NCBI RefSeq assembly: GCF_007896435.1
Contig: NZ_VCBL01000003.1
Span: 96,144 to 160,143, forward strand
DNA from: Rummeliibacillus suwonensis
GTDB taxonomy: Bacteria > Bacillota > Bacilli > Bacillales_A > Planococcaceae
Direction of reading: 5' to 3'
DNA: 64,000 bases
Shown here: piece after piece, positions 17,784 to 24,900 of the stretch
How the letters are laid out: each line of letters opens with the position of its first letter
Position numbering within the stretch: position 1 is the first letter of the stretch
Program-made: the position numbers and the translations under genes
Notes under the pieces: model-generated
Seen by the model: only the letters and a program-made list of their open reading frames with translations
Told to the model about the DNA's origin: nothing
Databases searched by the model: none

Positions 17784-17824
17784 TAAAAAATAGCATGCTT
17801 GATTTCTCCAAGCACACTATTTTT
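17784..17824 (-). terminator. Terminator of liv operon 1
   Basis: AATAG-CAT-GCTTG pairs with CAAGC-ACA-CTATT around a short loop. The A-run at 17785-17790 gives the T-run on the minus strand, about 30 bases after the livF stop. Confidence 0.75.
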
Positions 17825-17854
17825 ACTTAGGTATCCGGGAATACCCCATATTGT

Positions 17855-18562
17855 TTAAGCTAAATAAGCTTCTCTGATTTCATCATTTTCGATTAAATCA
17901 TGTCCTTTACCGCTTAAAACAATTTCACCATTTTGAATAACATATCCTCTATTAGCGATACTTAATGCTTGATAAGCATTTTGTTCAACTAATAATATCG
18001 TCATGCCATCTTGATTTAACTGATCGATGATATTAAAGATTTTCTCCACAATAATTGGAGCCAACCCCATTGACGGTTCATCCAACATCAACACTTCAGG
18101 TTTCATCATTAAAGCACGACCAATGGCAAGCATTTGTTGTTCGCCACCACTCATGGTTCCACCTTTTTGGTTTAATCTTTCTTTTAGAATGGGGAAGTAG
18201 TCATAGACTCGTTCTATTCTTTCTTCGATTACATTTTTCTTTTTTACAGAAAAAGCACCCATTAATAGATTTTCTTTTACCGTTAAATTTGAAAAGATTC
18301 TTCTGCCTTCTGGTACATGAGCCATACCGAGCAAGGTGGTTTCATGTGCGGGTTTATTGGTGATGTCTTGATTTTTAAACTTGATAGAACCTGATTTTAC
18401 TTTTACTAATCCACTTACAGATTTTAAAGTGGTTGATTTTCCGGCGCCATTACTTCCGATTAATGTAACGATCTCGCCTTGATTCACATCCAGTGTAATG
18501 CCTCGTAAAGCATGAATGCCTCCGTAATAAGTATTAATATGATCGATTTCTAATATAGACAT
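17855..18562 (-). CDS. livF: Branched-chain amino-acid ABC ATPase LivF
   Basis: 235 residues, the normal LivF length. It has Walker A GSNGAGKST near 36-44, the LivF hallmark HVPEGRRIFSNLTVKENL (about 89-106), signature SGGEQQMLAIGRALM, and Walker B MLDEPSMGLAP. With LivG it powers import of leucine, isoleucine and valine (or a related amide/urea substrate) through LivH-LivM. Last gene of a five-gene minus-strand operon (livK-H-M-G-F), 21 bases after livG. A second full set lies at 51379-55968. Confidence 0.95.
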   Translation of the reverse strand: MSILEIDHINTYYGGIHALRGITLDVNQGEIVTLIGSNGAGKSTTLKSVSGLVKVKSGSIKFKNQDITNKPAHETTLLGMAHVPEGRRIFSNLTVKENLLMGAFSVKKKNVIEERIERVYDYFPILKERLNQKGGTMSGGEQQMLAIGRALMMKPEVLMLDEPSMGLAPIIVEKIFNIIDQLNQDGMTILLVEQNAYQALSIANRGYVIQNGEIVLSGKGHDLIENDEIREAYLA

Positions 18563-18583
18563 TTAAACTCGCCCCTTTGCTAA

Positions 18584-19354
18584 CTAATTAACGGCAGCTG
18601 ATCCTAAATAAGCTTCTATTACTTTTTGATTTGATCGAATTTCATCAGGATTTCCTTCCGCAATTTTTTCTCCATGATCAAGTACAATGATATGTTCTGA
18701 AATGCCCATGACAAGCTTCATATCGTGCTCGATGAGTAAAACAGATGTATGAAATTCTTTTCCCATTTGTCGGATGATTTCGGTTAGTTCTTTTGTTTCT
18801 TTAGGGTTCATCCCTGCTGCGGGTTCATCCAATAAGATCAATTTGGGTTTAGTTGCAAGAGCTCTCGCTATTTCTAATTTTCTTTGTGCACCATAACTTA
18901 AATTACATGCTTTTTCGTTTAATAGAGAAGATAATCCAAAATATTCTAACAAACGATAAGCTTCTTTTTCAGCTTCTATTTCTTCCTTTTTAGTAACAGG
19001 GAAATCCAAAAGAATACTTAAGAGATTTGCTTTCAAATGACTATGCATACCGACTAAAACATTTTCAATAACTGACATTTCATCGAACAGCCGAATGTTT
19101 TGAAATGTTCGTGAAATGCCTTTTTTGGCGACCATATCAGGCTTAAGTCCGACTATAGATTCGTTGTTTAATTTTATTTCTCCAGATGTCGGTTGATAAA
19201 CACCTGTTATCATATTGAAAAAAGTCGTTTTACCAGCTCCATTTGGTCCAATAACAGCTGTAATAGAGTCTTCCTCAACGGTCATAGATACATTACTATT
19301 GGCTGTTAAACCACCAAATTGCTTTGTGATGTTTGTTACCTCTAATATTGGCAT
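18584..19354 (-). CDS. livG: Branched-chain amino-acid ABC ATPase LivG
   Basis: 256 residues from ATG 19354; an ATG at 19360 touches the AGGAGGA site, so the inner one is favoured. Walker A GPNGAGKTT (about 35-43), the LivG marker SRTFQNIRLFDEMSVIENV, signature LSYGAQRKLEIARALA and Walker B LLDEPAAGMNP are all present. It pairs with LivF as the two ATPases of the importer. It lies 11 bases after livM. Confidence 0.95.
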   Translation of the reverse strand: MPILEVTNITKQFGGLTANSNVSMTVEEDSITAVIGPNGAGKTTFFNMITGVYQPTSGEIKLNNESIVGLKPDMVAKKGISRTFQNIRLFDEMSVIENVLVGMHSHLKANLLSILLDFPVTKKEEIEAEKEAYRLLEYFGLSSLLNEKACNLSYGAQRKLEIARALATKPKLILLDEPAAGMNPKETKELTEIIRQMGKEFHTSVLLIEHDMKLVMGISEHIIVLDHGEKIAEGNPDEIRSNQKVIEAYLGSAAVN

Positions 19355-19365
19355 ATGCATTCCTC

Positions 19366-20688
19366 CTAAGAGTAAATCTTTGTCTGTTCCTTAGAATCTT
19401 TGTCTTTCAATGTAGTCATAGGATTTCCTTTTGGATCATTGTCTTTAGAATTTGATTTGTCAGATGCTAATTTTTTTTCGTCAAAAACCCTATTCTTAGC
19501 AGGAATCAATCCATTGGTTTTATACAATGCGAAAATGATCAGCAATGCGCCAAATATAAATTTTTGCATTTTAGCAGGGGATAATGCATCAGGGATTGAA
19601 ACAACTCCACTAAGATTTAGTTGGTTTACCCAGTTGGTTAACTCGGTTAAGACTTGCAAATTTAGTATGGTAACAACGGCTGCTCCAAGAATTACCCCAG
19701 GAACACTCCCCATACCCCCAAGTACGACCATTACTAGAATCGTGAAGGATTCCATCAATGTAAAACTTGTCGGATCAATAAATTGTTGTTTTGCTGCGAA
19801 GACAACGCCCATCATTCCGGAAAAGGATGCCCCAAGTGCAAAAGCCATTAGTTTTGTTTTAACGAGTGGAATACCCATCGCTTGAGCTGCAATTTCATTT
19901 TCACGTATAGCCTTCCAAGAACGTCCAAGCTTTGAACGTTCTAATCTTAGAACAGCAAAGAGTGTAAAGAGTAAAATGACAAGTGTGACAAAGTAAAATT
20001 GATTTGGAAAAGAAAGTTCATATCCAAAAATTTTAGGATGCGCAACGGATGCGATCCCCATAGCACCACCAGTAAAATTGATAGGAGAATCACTATTGTT
20101 AAATACAATACGAATAATTTCTCCAAATCCTAATGTAACAATTGCTAAATAGTCTCCCTTAACCCTTAATACTGGAACACCGATTAACACACCAGTAATC
20201 GCAGCAGCAATTGCACCAATGATTAAGAATGCCCAAAAGCTGTTACCATCTAAAGGATAGTGACCAAATGGCATAAAGTTTGAGGCTTGAGGAGTGGCAA
20301 AGATGCTATAGGCATATGCGCCAACAGCAAAGAATGCAATGAATCCCATATCCAATAATCCGGCCATCCCGACAACAATATTAAGACCTAAAGCCATTGA
20401 GACATATATGCCAACCATAGTCGCAACTTCCATATAGGATTGAAAAGCGGGACCACCGCTAGATGCAAATGGAATGAGTATAAATAACAAAATGAGACCA
20501 ATCATCCATTTTGTGCGATTTTTAAGATTCATGTAATAAAGAAATAATAGAGATGATAGTAAAAGTAAAAAAGATATAACCGATTTTTGTGAAAAATACA
20601 GTGCTAAAGATGTCACGATGACAAATGCTACAAATAAAATGAGTTGGGGCGTTTTATGTAGCTTGAAAGCTGAGAGTTTTTCTTTCAT
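19366..20688 (-). CDS. livM: Branched-chain amino-acid ABC permease LivM
   Basis: 440 residues, about ten membrane helices, longer than the livM of operon 2 (315). The extra length is an N-terminal set of helices and a hydrophilic, Lys/Asp-rich C-terminal tail of about 45 residues (KKLASDKSNSKDNDPKG...). It contains the family block RVKGDYLAIVTLGFGEIIRIVFNN and the GSFFAG-like GASFSGMMGVVFA. It forms the membrane channel with LivH. AGGTGAAAG lies just upstream of ATG 20688, and the gene begins 10 bases after livH. Confidence 0.93.
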   Translation of the reverse strand: MKEKLSAFKLHKTPQLILFVAFVIVTSLALYFSQKSVISFLLLLSSLLFLYYMNLKNRTKWMIGLILLFILIPFASSGGPAFQSYMEVATMVGIYVSMALGLNIVVGMAGLLDMGFIAFFAVGAYAYSIFATPQASNFMPFGHYPLDGNSFWAFLIIGAIAAAITGVLIGVPVLRVKGDYLAIVTLGFGEIIRIVFNNSDSPINFTGGAMGIASVAHPKIFGYELSFPNQFYFVTLVILLFTLFAVLRLERSKLGRSWKAIRENEIAAQAMGIPLVKTKLMAFALGASFSGMMGVVFAAKQQFIDPTSFTLMESFTILVMVVLGGMGSVPGVILGAAVVTILNLQVLTELTNWVNQLNLSGVVSIPDALSPAKMQKFIFGALLIIFALYKTNGLIPAKNRVFDEKKLASDKSNSKDNDPKGNPMTTLKDKDSKEQTKIYS

Positions 20689-20698
20689 GATCTTTCAC

Positions 20699-21685
20699 CT
20701 ACACTTTCTCAGCCACAGGTTTACCTAATAAACCTTCTGGCTTAAAGATTAGAACTAGAATTAAAATAGCAAAAGCAAAAACGTCTTTATATTCGGCTCC
20801 TAGAACGCCACCTGTTAATAATGAAAGGTTAGCAGCTGCAAACATTTCAAGTATCCCTAAAATAATTCCTCCAAGCATGGCGCCACGGATATTACCAATA
20901 CCGCCTAATACCGCTGCCGTAAATGCTTTTAAACCTAGGATAAATCCAATGTAAGGGTCAATGGTTCCATATTGAACAGCAAACAAAACGCCTGTTGCGC
21001 CACCTAATGCTGAGCCTACAAAGAAAGTAACAGAGATGATTTTGTTGACATTAATGGACATAAGGGCAGCGGTATCACGATCAAGAGAAACTGCGCGCAT
21101 GGCTGTGCCGTATTTTGTTTTGTTAACAAAGAAGTCAAGTGCGATCATTAAGATTATCGCTATGATAAGTACAAGCAAGAAAGAGGTTTTAAAGCTAGAA
21201 TCATGAAAGACACTTGAAATGGAGGAAGTAGGTATATGAATTTGCTTTGTAAATAAGGATGGGCCTGTTATAATATAATTTCCTTTTGCTAGCTCTGCTA
21301 TGAAACGAACAACATCTTGAAGGACAAAGGAAATTCCTATAGCAGTTATAAGCGGGATAAGCCTTGGAGCGTTCCGAAGAGGACGATATGCAACTCTTTC
21401 AATTCCCATTCCAAGAAAACCAGTTAGAACAGCGGCAACCACTAACATAATAATGACCACTAATATGGATGGGATAGAATGTAGTAATCCCATACTTGAA
21501 AATGCAATAAGGATAGCAGTGCCAATAAATGCACCTGACATAAAAATTTCACCATGAGCAAAGTTGATTAACTGTAAAATGCCGTAAACCATCGTATATC
21601 CAAGGGCGACAACTGCATAAACAGTACCAAGTGTAAGGCCATCTATTAAAACTTGAGGCAAGCTCTGAATCATTTCATGAAGCAT
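20699..21685 (-). CDS. livH: Branched-chain amino-acid ABC permease LivH
   Basis: 328 residues, about eight membrane helices. Family blocks are GLTLGTVYAVVALGYTMVYGILQLINFAHGEIFM at the N terminus, ITAIGISFVLQD, and AFTAAVLGGIGNIRGAMLGG near the C terminus. It partners LivM. The ATG follows AAAGGGGG by six bases. It is separated from livK by a hairpin at 21727-21750. Confidence 0.95.
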   Translation of the reverse strand: MLHEMIQSLPQVLIDGLTLGTVYAVVALGYTMVYGILQLINFAHGEIFMSGAFIGTAILIAFSSMGLLHSIPSILVVIIMLVVAAVLTGFLGMGIERVAYRPLRNAPRLIPLITAIGISFVLQDVVRFIAELAKGNYIITGPSLFTKQIHIPTSSISSVFHDSSFKTSFLLVLIIAIILMIALDFFVNKTKYGTAMRAVSLDRDTAALMSINVNKIISVTFFVGSALGGATGVLFAVQYGTIDPYIGFILGLKAFTAAVLGGIGNIRGAMLGGIILGILEMFAAANLSLLTGGVLGAEYKDVFAFAILILVLIFKPEGLLGKPVAEKV

Positions 21686-21726
21686 AATAATCCCCCTTTA
21701 TAAACAACTTCTTTTGATAAATAAGA

Positions 21727-21750
21727 GTGTTGAGAGGAATATCTCAACAC
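21727..21750 (-). terminator. Intercistronic hairpin livK/livH
   Basis: GTGTTGAGA (21727-21735) and TCTCAACAC (21742-21750) form a perfect 9-bp stem between the binding-protein gene and the permease gene, without a long T-run. It probably stabilises the livK message or partly stops transcription, giving more binding protein than permease. Confidence 0.55.
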
Positions 21751-21767
21751 CCCATGTAAACAATTGA

Positions 21768-22970
21768 TTATTGACTAACTTCTCCTTGAAGTGCAGGAGG
21801 ATAGCTAGCTTTATCGAATTTATACAAGAATACTTTCGCTTTCGTGTTGTCCCCTTTATCATCGAAGGAAACTTCTGTTAGAGCCCCTTTGTAATCTTTT
21901 ACAGCACGTACGGCTTCAGCGACTTTTTCTTTAGAAGGTAATTTATCGCCATTTGCTTTAATAGCGTCTTCTATACCTTTCAGTAAAACCCCCATAGAGT
22001 CATAACCATAAACGGAATAAGATTCGGCTTTTTTATTAAATTTCGCTTTATAATCTTCTACGAATTTTTTACCACTTTCTGTTTTTGTACTATCACCAGC
22101 AACAGAAGTAATATAAGTATTTGCAACTTTATCACCGGCAATGTCGACTAAACCTGATGAGTCTAAACCGTCACCACCCATAATTGGAACATCAATGCCC
22201 TTTTCACGAGCTTGTTTAATAATTAAACCGCCTTCAGCATAAAGACCTCCAAAGTAGATGACGTCAGGGTTCTGAGACTTAGCTTTATTGATTACACCGT
22301 TAAAATCTTTTTCACCAACAGTGATACCTTCATAACCTACTACCTTTGCACCTTGACTTTCAATTGCCTTTTTGAATTCATCTGCTAAACCTTGTCCATA
22401 AGCTGTTTTATCTTGAATAATAAATGCTGTTTTGGCACCTAATTCTTTTACTGCATATTCTGCACCAGCTGGTCCTTGGAAATCATCTCGTGCAACGATA
22501 CGATTGACTGTTTTCAATCCCCGTTCTGTAACTTCAACTGCTGTAGCAGCTGGAGAAACCATAGCTACATGATACTTTTCATATACTTCCGAAGATGGAA
22601 TCGTAACCCCAGAATTTAAGTGACCGATAATACCATAAATTTCTTTATCTGCTCCAATTACGTTGGCATTAGAAACACCTTTTTTAGGGTCACCTTGGTC
22701 ATCATATGGTTCAAGTTGAAGCTTGTAACCAAGCTTTTCGAATTTTTTACTTTCTTCTTCTAATTTAAGTTGTGCACCGAGTTTAAGTGCTTCACCTAAA
22801 ATAGCAGAACCCCCAGAAAGAGGCGATTGGGTAGCGATTTTAATGACTTTTCCTCCAGATCCGCCTGAATCCCCATCAGATGAATCAGAAGATTTGGAAG
22901 AGCATCCTGCAAGAACCCCTGCGATTAAAGCTCCAGAAAGTAATAGAGTTAAAGATTTTTTAAATTTCAT
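21768..22970 (-). CDS. livK: Branched-chain amino-acid binding lipoprotein
   Basis: 400 residues. The lipoprotein signal ends in LIAGVLAGC (Cys about 22), then a Ser/Gly/Asp linker and a type I periplasmic-binding (Leu/Ile/Val receptor) domain starting IKIATQSPLSGGSAILGEALK. The family tail blocks DVIYFGGLYAEGGLIIKQAREKG and SYSVYGYDSMGVLLKGIEDA are present. It is anchored outside the membrane and delivers ligand to LivHM. ATG 22970 follows AGAGGGGGT. It is the first gene of the operon, with a TnrA box and promoter at 23030-23081. Confidence 0.95.
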   Translation of the reverse strand: MKFKKSLTLLLSGALIAGVLAGCSSKSSDSSDGDSGGSGGKVIKIATQSPLSGGSAILGEALKLGAQLKLEEESKKFEKLGYKLQLEPYDDQGDPKKGVSNANVIGADKEIYGIIGHLNSGVTIPSSEVYEKYHVAMVSPAATAVEVTERGLKTVNRIVARDDFQGPAGAEYAVKELGAKTAFIIQDKTAYGQGLADEFKKAIESQGAKVVGYEGITVGEKDFNGVINKAKSQNPDVIYFGGLYAEGGLIIKQAREKGIDVPIMGGDGLDSSGLVDIAGDKVANTYITSVAGDSTKTESGKKFVEDYKAKFNKKAESYSVYGYDSMGVLLKGIEDAIKANGDKLPSKEKVAEAVRAVKDYKGALTEVSFDDKGDNTKAKVFLYKFDKASYPPALQGEVSQ

Positions 22971-23029
22971 AATAAACCCCCTCTGTTTTTATTCAATCCA
23001 TTACGAAGTTTGCAAATTGGATTTACCTT

Positions 23030-23058
23030 AGTATATTTATTAAACTATAAAAAAACAC
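23030..23058 (-). promoter_or_regulatory. Candidate livK promoter
   Basis: On the minus strand, -10 TATACT (23035-23030) with a poor -35 GTGTTT (23058-23053) at 17 bases. A weak -35 with the TnrA box centred about 50 bases before the expected start fits activator dependence. Confidence 0.5.
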
Positions 23059-23064
23059 TAATAA

Positions 23065-23081
23065 TGTAAGAAAACATTACA
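23065..23081. promoter_or_regulatory. TnrA box 1 (livK side)
   Basis: TGTAAGAAAACATTACA matches the 17-bp consensus TGTNA-N7-TNACA at every fixed base. It is centred about 103 bases before the livK start codon and about -50 from the proposed livK transcription start, the position from which TnrA activates in B. subtilis. Confidence 0.8.
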
Positions 23082-23138
23082 CACTTTTTTAGAAAACAAG
23101 TATAATTTTAAAATAATGATAGAAATGTAATCATTTCA

Positions 23139-23155
23139 TGTTAAAAAAAATAACA
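23139..23155. promoter_or_regulatory. TnrA box 2 (tnrA side)
   Basis: TGTTAAAAAAAATAACA is a second perfect TGTNA-N7-TNACA match and is itself almost palindromic. It is centred about -53 from the proposed tnrA transcription start, suggesting positive autoregulation. Confidence 0.8.
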
Positions 23156-23164
23156 TAACAAGGT

Positions 23165-23193
23165 TGCATTTATAAGCTTTAAAATGTAAAATA
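23165..23193 (+). promoter_or_regulatory. Candidate tnrA promoter
   Basis: TTGCAT (23165-23170), 17 bases, TAAAAT (23188-23193). A SigA-type match; it places the start near 23200. Confidence 0.5.
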
Positions 23194-23201
23194 ATATCAT
23201 A

Positions 23202-23216
23202 ATTTTCTGTTAATTT
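23202..23216. promoter_or_regulatory. Possible CodY site
   Basis: AATTTTCTGTTAATT differs from the CodY consensus AATTTTCWGAAAATT at two positions. It would overlap the tnrA transcription start. Chance matches are common in AT-rich DNA, so this is tentative. Confidence 0.3.
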
Positions 23217-23232
23217 TAAAGGAGGGATTTTT

Positions 23233-23517
23233 ATTACTTGGAATGATGATTCATATAAGGAGAAGAAAGTAATTTCTATTGGTACAGTCAGTGAATTAAC
23301 GGGACTTACAGAAAGACAAATTCGTTATTATGAAGACAGAAAACTCGTATTCCCTGAGAGGTCGAAGAAAGGGATGAGAAAATATTCATTTCAAGATATT
23401 GAAATCTTAATCGAAATAGCCAATCAGTTAGAAGAAGGAATATGGACAAGTGAAATACGGAAGGAACTAAAACGGCGAAATCAACCTTTACAGAATGATG
23501 AGGCTTGTCAGTATTAA
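23233..23517 (+). CDS. tnrA: TnrA nitrogen regulator (ATT start, short C terminus)
   Basis: 94 residues of the MerR family. The core [20 protein letters not shown], then [20 protein letters not shown], is the TnrA winged-helix DNA-binding domain and aligns closely with B. subtilis TnrA. The frame contains no ATG, GTG or TTG between the upstream stop (23218) and an internal ATG inside the DNA-binding domain. AAAGGAGGG (23218-23226) stands six bases before ATT at 23233, and starting there gives exactly the B. subtilis N-terminal length (13 residues before the shared ISIG). The C terminus ends QNDEACQY, missing the tail that in B. subtilis binds feedback-inhibited glutamine synthetase. It is divergent from livK. 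Confidence 0.85.
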   Translation: MTWNDDSYKEKKVISIGTVSELTGLTERQIRYYEDRKLVFPERSKKGMRKYSFQDIEILIEIANQLEEGIWTSEIRKELKRRNQPLQNDEACQY

Positions 23518-23560
23518 TTGAAGGATGATGACGCTTGTGGAAACAATCTCTTCAAACAAA

Positions 23561-23599
23561 AATACTTCTTAAATCCCATATTTGGGGATAAGAAGTATT
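23561..23599. terminator. Hairpin 1 after tnrA
   Basis: AATACTTCTTA (23561-23571) pairs with TAAGAAGTATT (23589-23599), with an extra CCC/GGG inside. The T-run is better on the minus strand (AAAAA at 23557-23562), so it may act in both directions. Confidence 0.5.
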
Positions 23600-23633
23600 G
23601 GCTTATTTGAATTGGTCATATAAGCAGTATAAA

Positions 23634-23674
23634 AATAAAACAGGTAGCTCGTCCGTTCAGCAACCTGTTTTATT
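23634..23674 (+). terminator. Hairpin 2 after tnrA
   Basis: AATAAAACAGGT (23634-23645) pairs with ACCTGTTTTATT (23663-23674). The stem carries its own T-run after the GC part. Confidence 0.6.
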
Positions 23675-23754
23675 GATAAATATGAAATTTAAATCACATG
23701 CAGTTTAATGGGATGGAGCTGAAATTCAATACTTGTATGATCTTGATACATGCT

Positions 23755-23801
23755 AAAGGTGACTTAAAAGCAGTAATTTGTACTTTTAAGTCACCTTTTT
23801 A
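23755..23801 (+). terminator. Hairpin 3, strong terminator
   Basis: AAAGGTGACTTAAAAG (23755-23770) pairs perfectly with CTTTTAAGTCACCTTT (23783-23798), then TTTAT. Confidence 0.75.
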
Positions 23802-23805
23802 TCTG

Positions 23806-23910
23806 TTTATCCCGCATTAATCGGCAGTAAGATCCTGTTCTTCAAGAAATGGGAGGGATAAAGAGGGGAAGTAATTATTTATAAAAGCACGATTAATTCA
23901 ACGATATTTT
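23806..23910. repeat. Type I folded repeat, copy D (decayed)
   Basis: TTTATCCCGCATTAATCGGC then decayed arms; TATAAAAGCACGATTAATTCAACG is recognisable against the consensus TAAAAGTCCGATTGGTTCGG. The 3' half is lost. Confidence 0.6.
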
Positions 23911-23984
23911 GATTATGGTCAAATTAAAAAATGCCAGAAAATTTTTCTTATATTACATATTGAAATCTGACTAATTGGGTAGAA

Positions 23985-24145
23985 GTGATTCTTGGCTTAC
24001 GGCCTCCTTGTGTTTTTTCTTAATGGGTTTTCTGAGCTGAGATCTTTTTTGCCTTAACATTTGTTTTTGCCTTTTTCTCAGTATCAATTTTAATGGCTGA
24101 TTCCTCGGCAACATTTTCTGCAATTTTTCTCTCCTATTCCACTTT
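23985..24145 (-). pseudogene. Lys/Ala-rich coding relic
   Basis: Read on the minus strand, 24145 to 23985 gives an open stretch like RKIAENVAEESAIKIDTEKK followed by KAKTNVKAKKISAQKTH, then a stop, and in a shifted frame GGRKPRI. Composition is that of a Lys/Ala-rich basic protein tail. No start codon or ribosome site is visible. It may be a gene remnant; confidence is low. Confidence 0.2.
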
Positions 24146-24341
24146 TTTAAAGGATAGAATGCTAAAAAATAACCTGTACTAATTTTTATGCGAAAGATAA
24201 TGAAATTATGAGGTGATTGTTAGGGGAGATAACTGCTTTTACTTTTTTGCAGGTAATTTTTAATTATTCGTTTACATTTGATTCATAATTTTATATAATA
24301 CCAATAAGATAACTAGAGATTAAAGCAAAGGAGAGGTTGAG

Positions 24342-24701
24342 ATGAATACAAATGCCTTTTTTAGATCAACAATGGCGAATAATTTTGCAACTAGAAAATT
24401 TTTCAAAAGAGTAGCGAGCGATATGGAAAGTCAACTAAAAGAATGGCACAAAGGTTATCAAGTTTCAGTTGAAACATGGAGAATCTATTCATTATGCGTT
24501 CAAAATGGGGAAAATACGTATCAAGTCGCATTGTCTAAAAACCTTGTAGACATTCTTCAACATGAAGCTCCTTATGCATTAGATAGGGCACTTTGGAGAG
24601 GTTTAGTAAGCCAAGGGTTGGCCTTACAAAAAACACAAGGCAATTACTTAGATACTGTGTTAGATGCCTATGATTATGAACAACAGAAGCTTGCTTTATA
24701 G
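24342..24701 (+). CDS. Small hypothetical protein
   Basis: 119 residues; the ATG at 24342 follows AAAGGAGAGG. Soluble, mixed charge, with no signal. Two helical halves are likely: MANNFATRKFFKRVASDMESQLKEWHKG near the start, and APYALDRALWRGLVSQGLAL in the second half, separated by a strand-rich part (VSVETWRIYSLCVQNGENTYQVALS). I do not recognise the family. It is followed by a very strong terminator, so it is a real monocistronic unit. Confidence 0.65.
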   Translation: MNTNAFFRSTMANNFATRKFFKRVASDMESQLKEWHKGYQVSVETWRIYSLCVQNGENTYQVALSKNLVDILQHEAPYALDRALWRGLVSQGLALQKTQGNYLDTVLDAYDYEQQKLAL

Positions 24702-24791
24702 CATAAAGTGAAGTGGGAATATGACTGGCCAGCTAAGATGGGATAAAAGTTAACAAAGAAGTGGCCGGCACAAAACTTTATTAAAATAAAC

Positions 24792-24840
24792 AAACCGTAT
24801 GAAATCAAATGTATTAGTCTTGATTTCATACGGTTTTATT
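24792..24840 (+). terminator. Strong terminator
   Basis: A 17-bp perfect stem, AAACCGTATGAAATCAA (24792-24808) with TTGATTTCATACGGTTT (24820-24836), then TATTTT. Because both flanks are A/T-rich it can serve the convergent gene at 24901 too. Confidence 0.9.
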
Positions 24841-24900
24841 TTCAGCATTTGCACGAAAATCAATTGGTTTTCAGCTCATGTCGCAGTCCCTGTTTCATAT

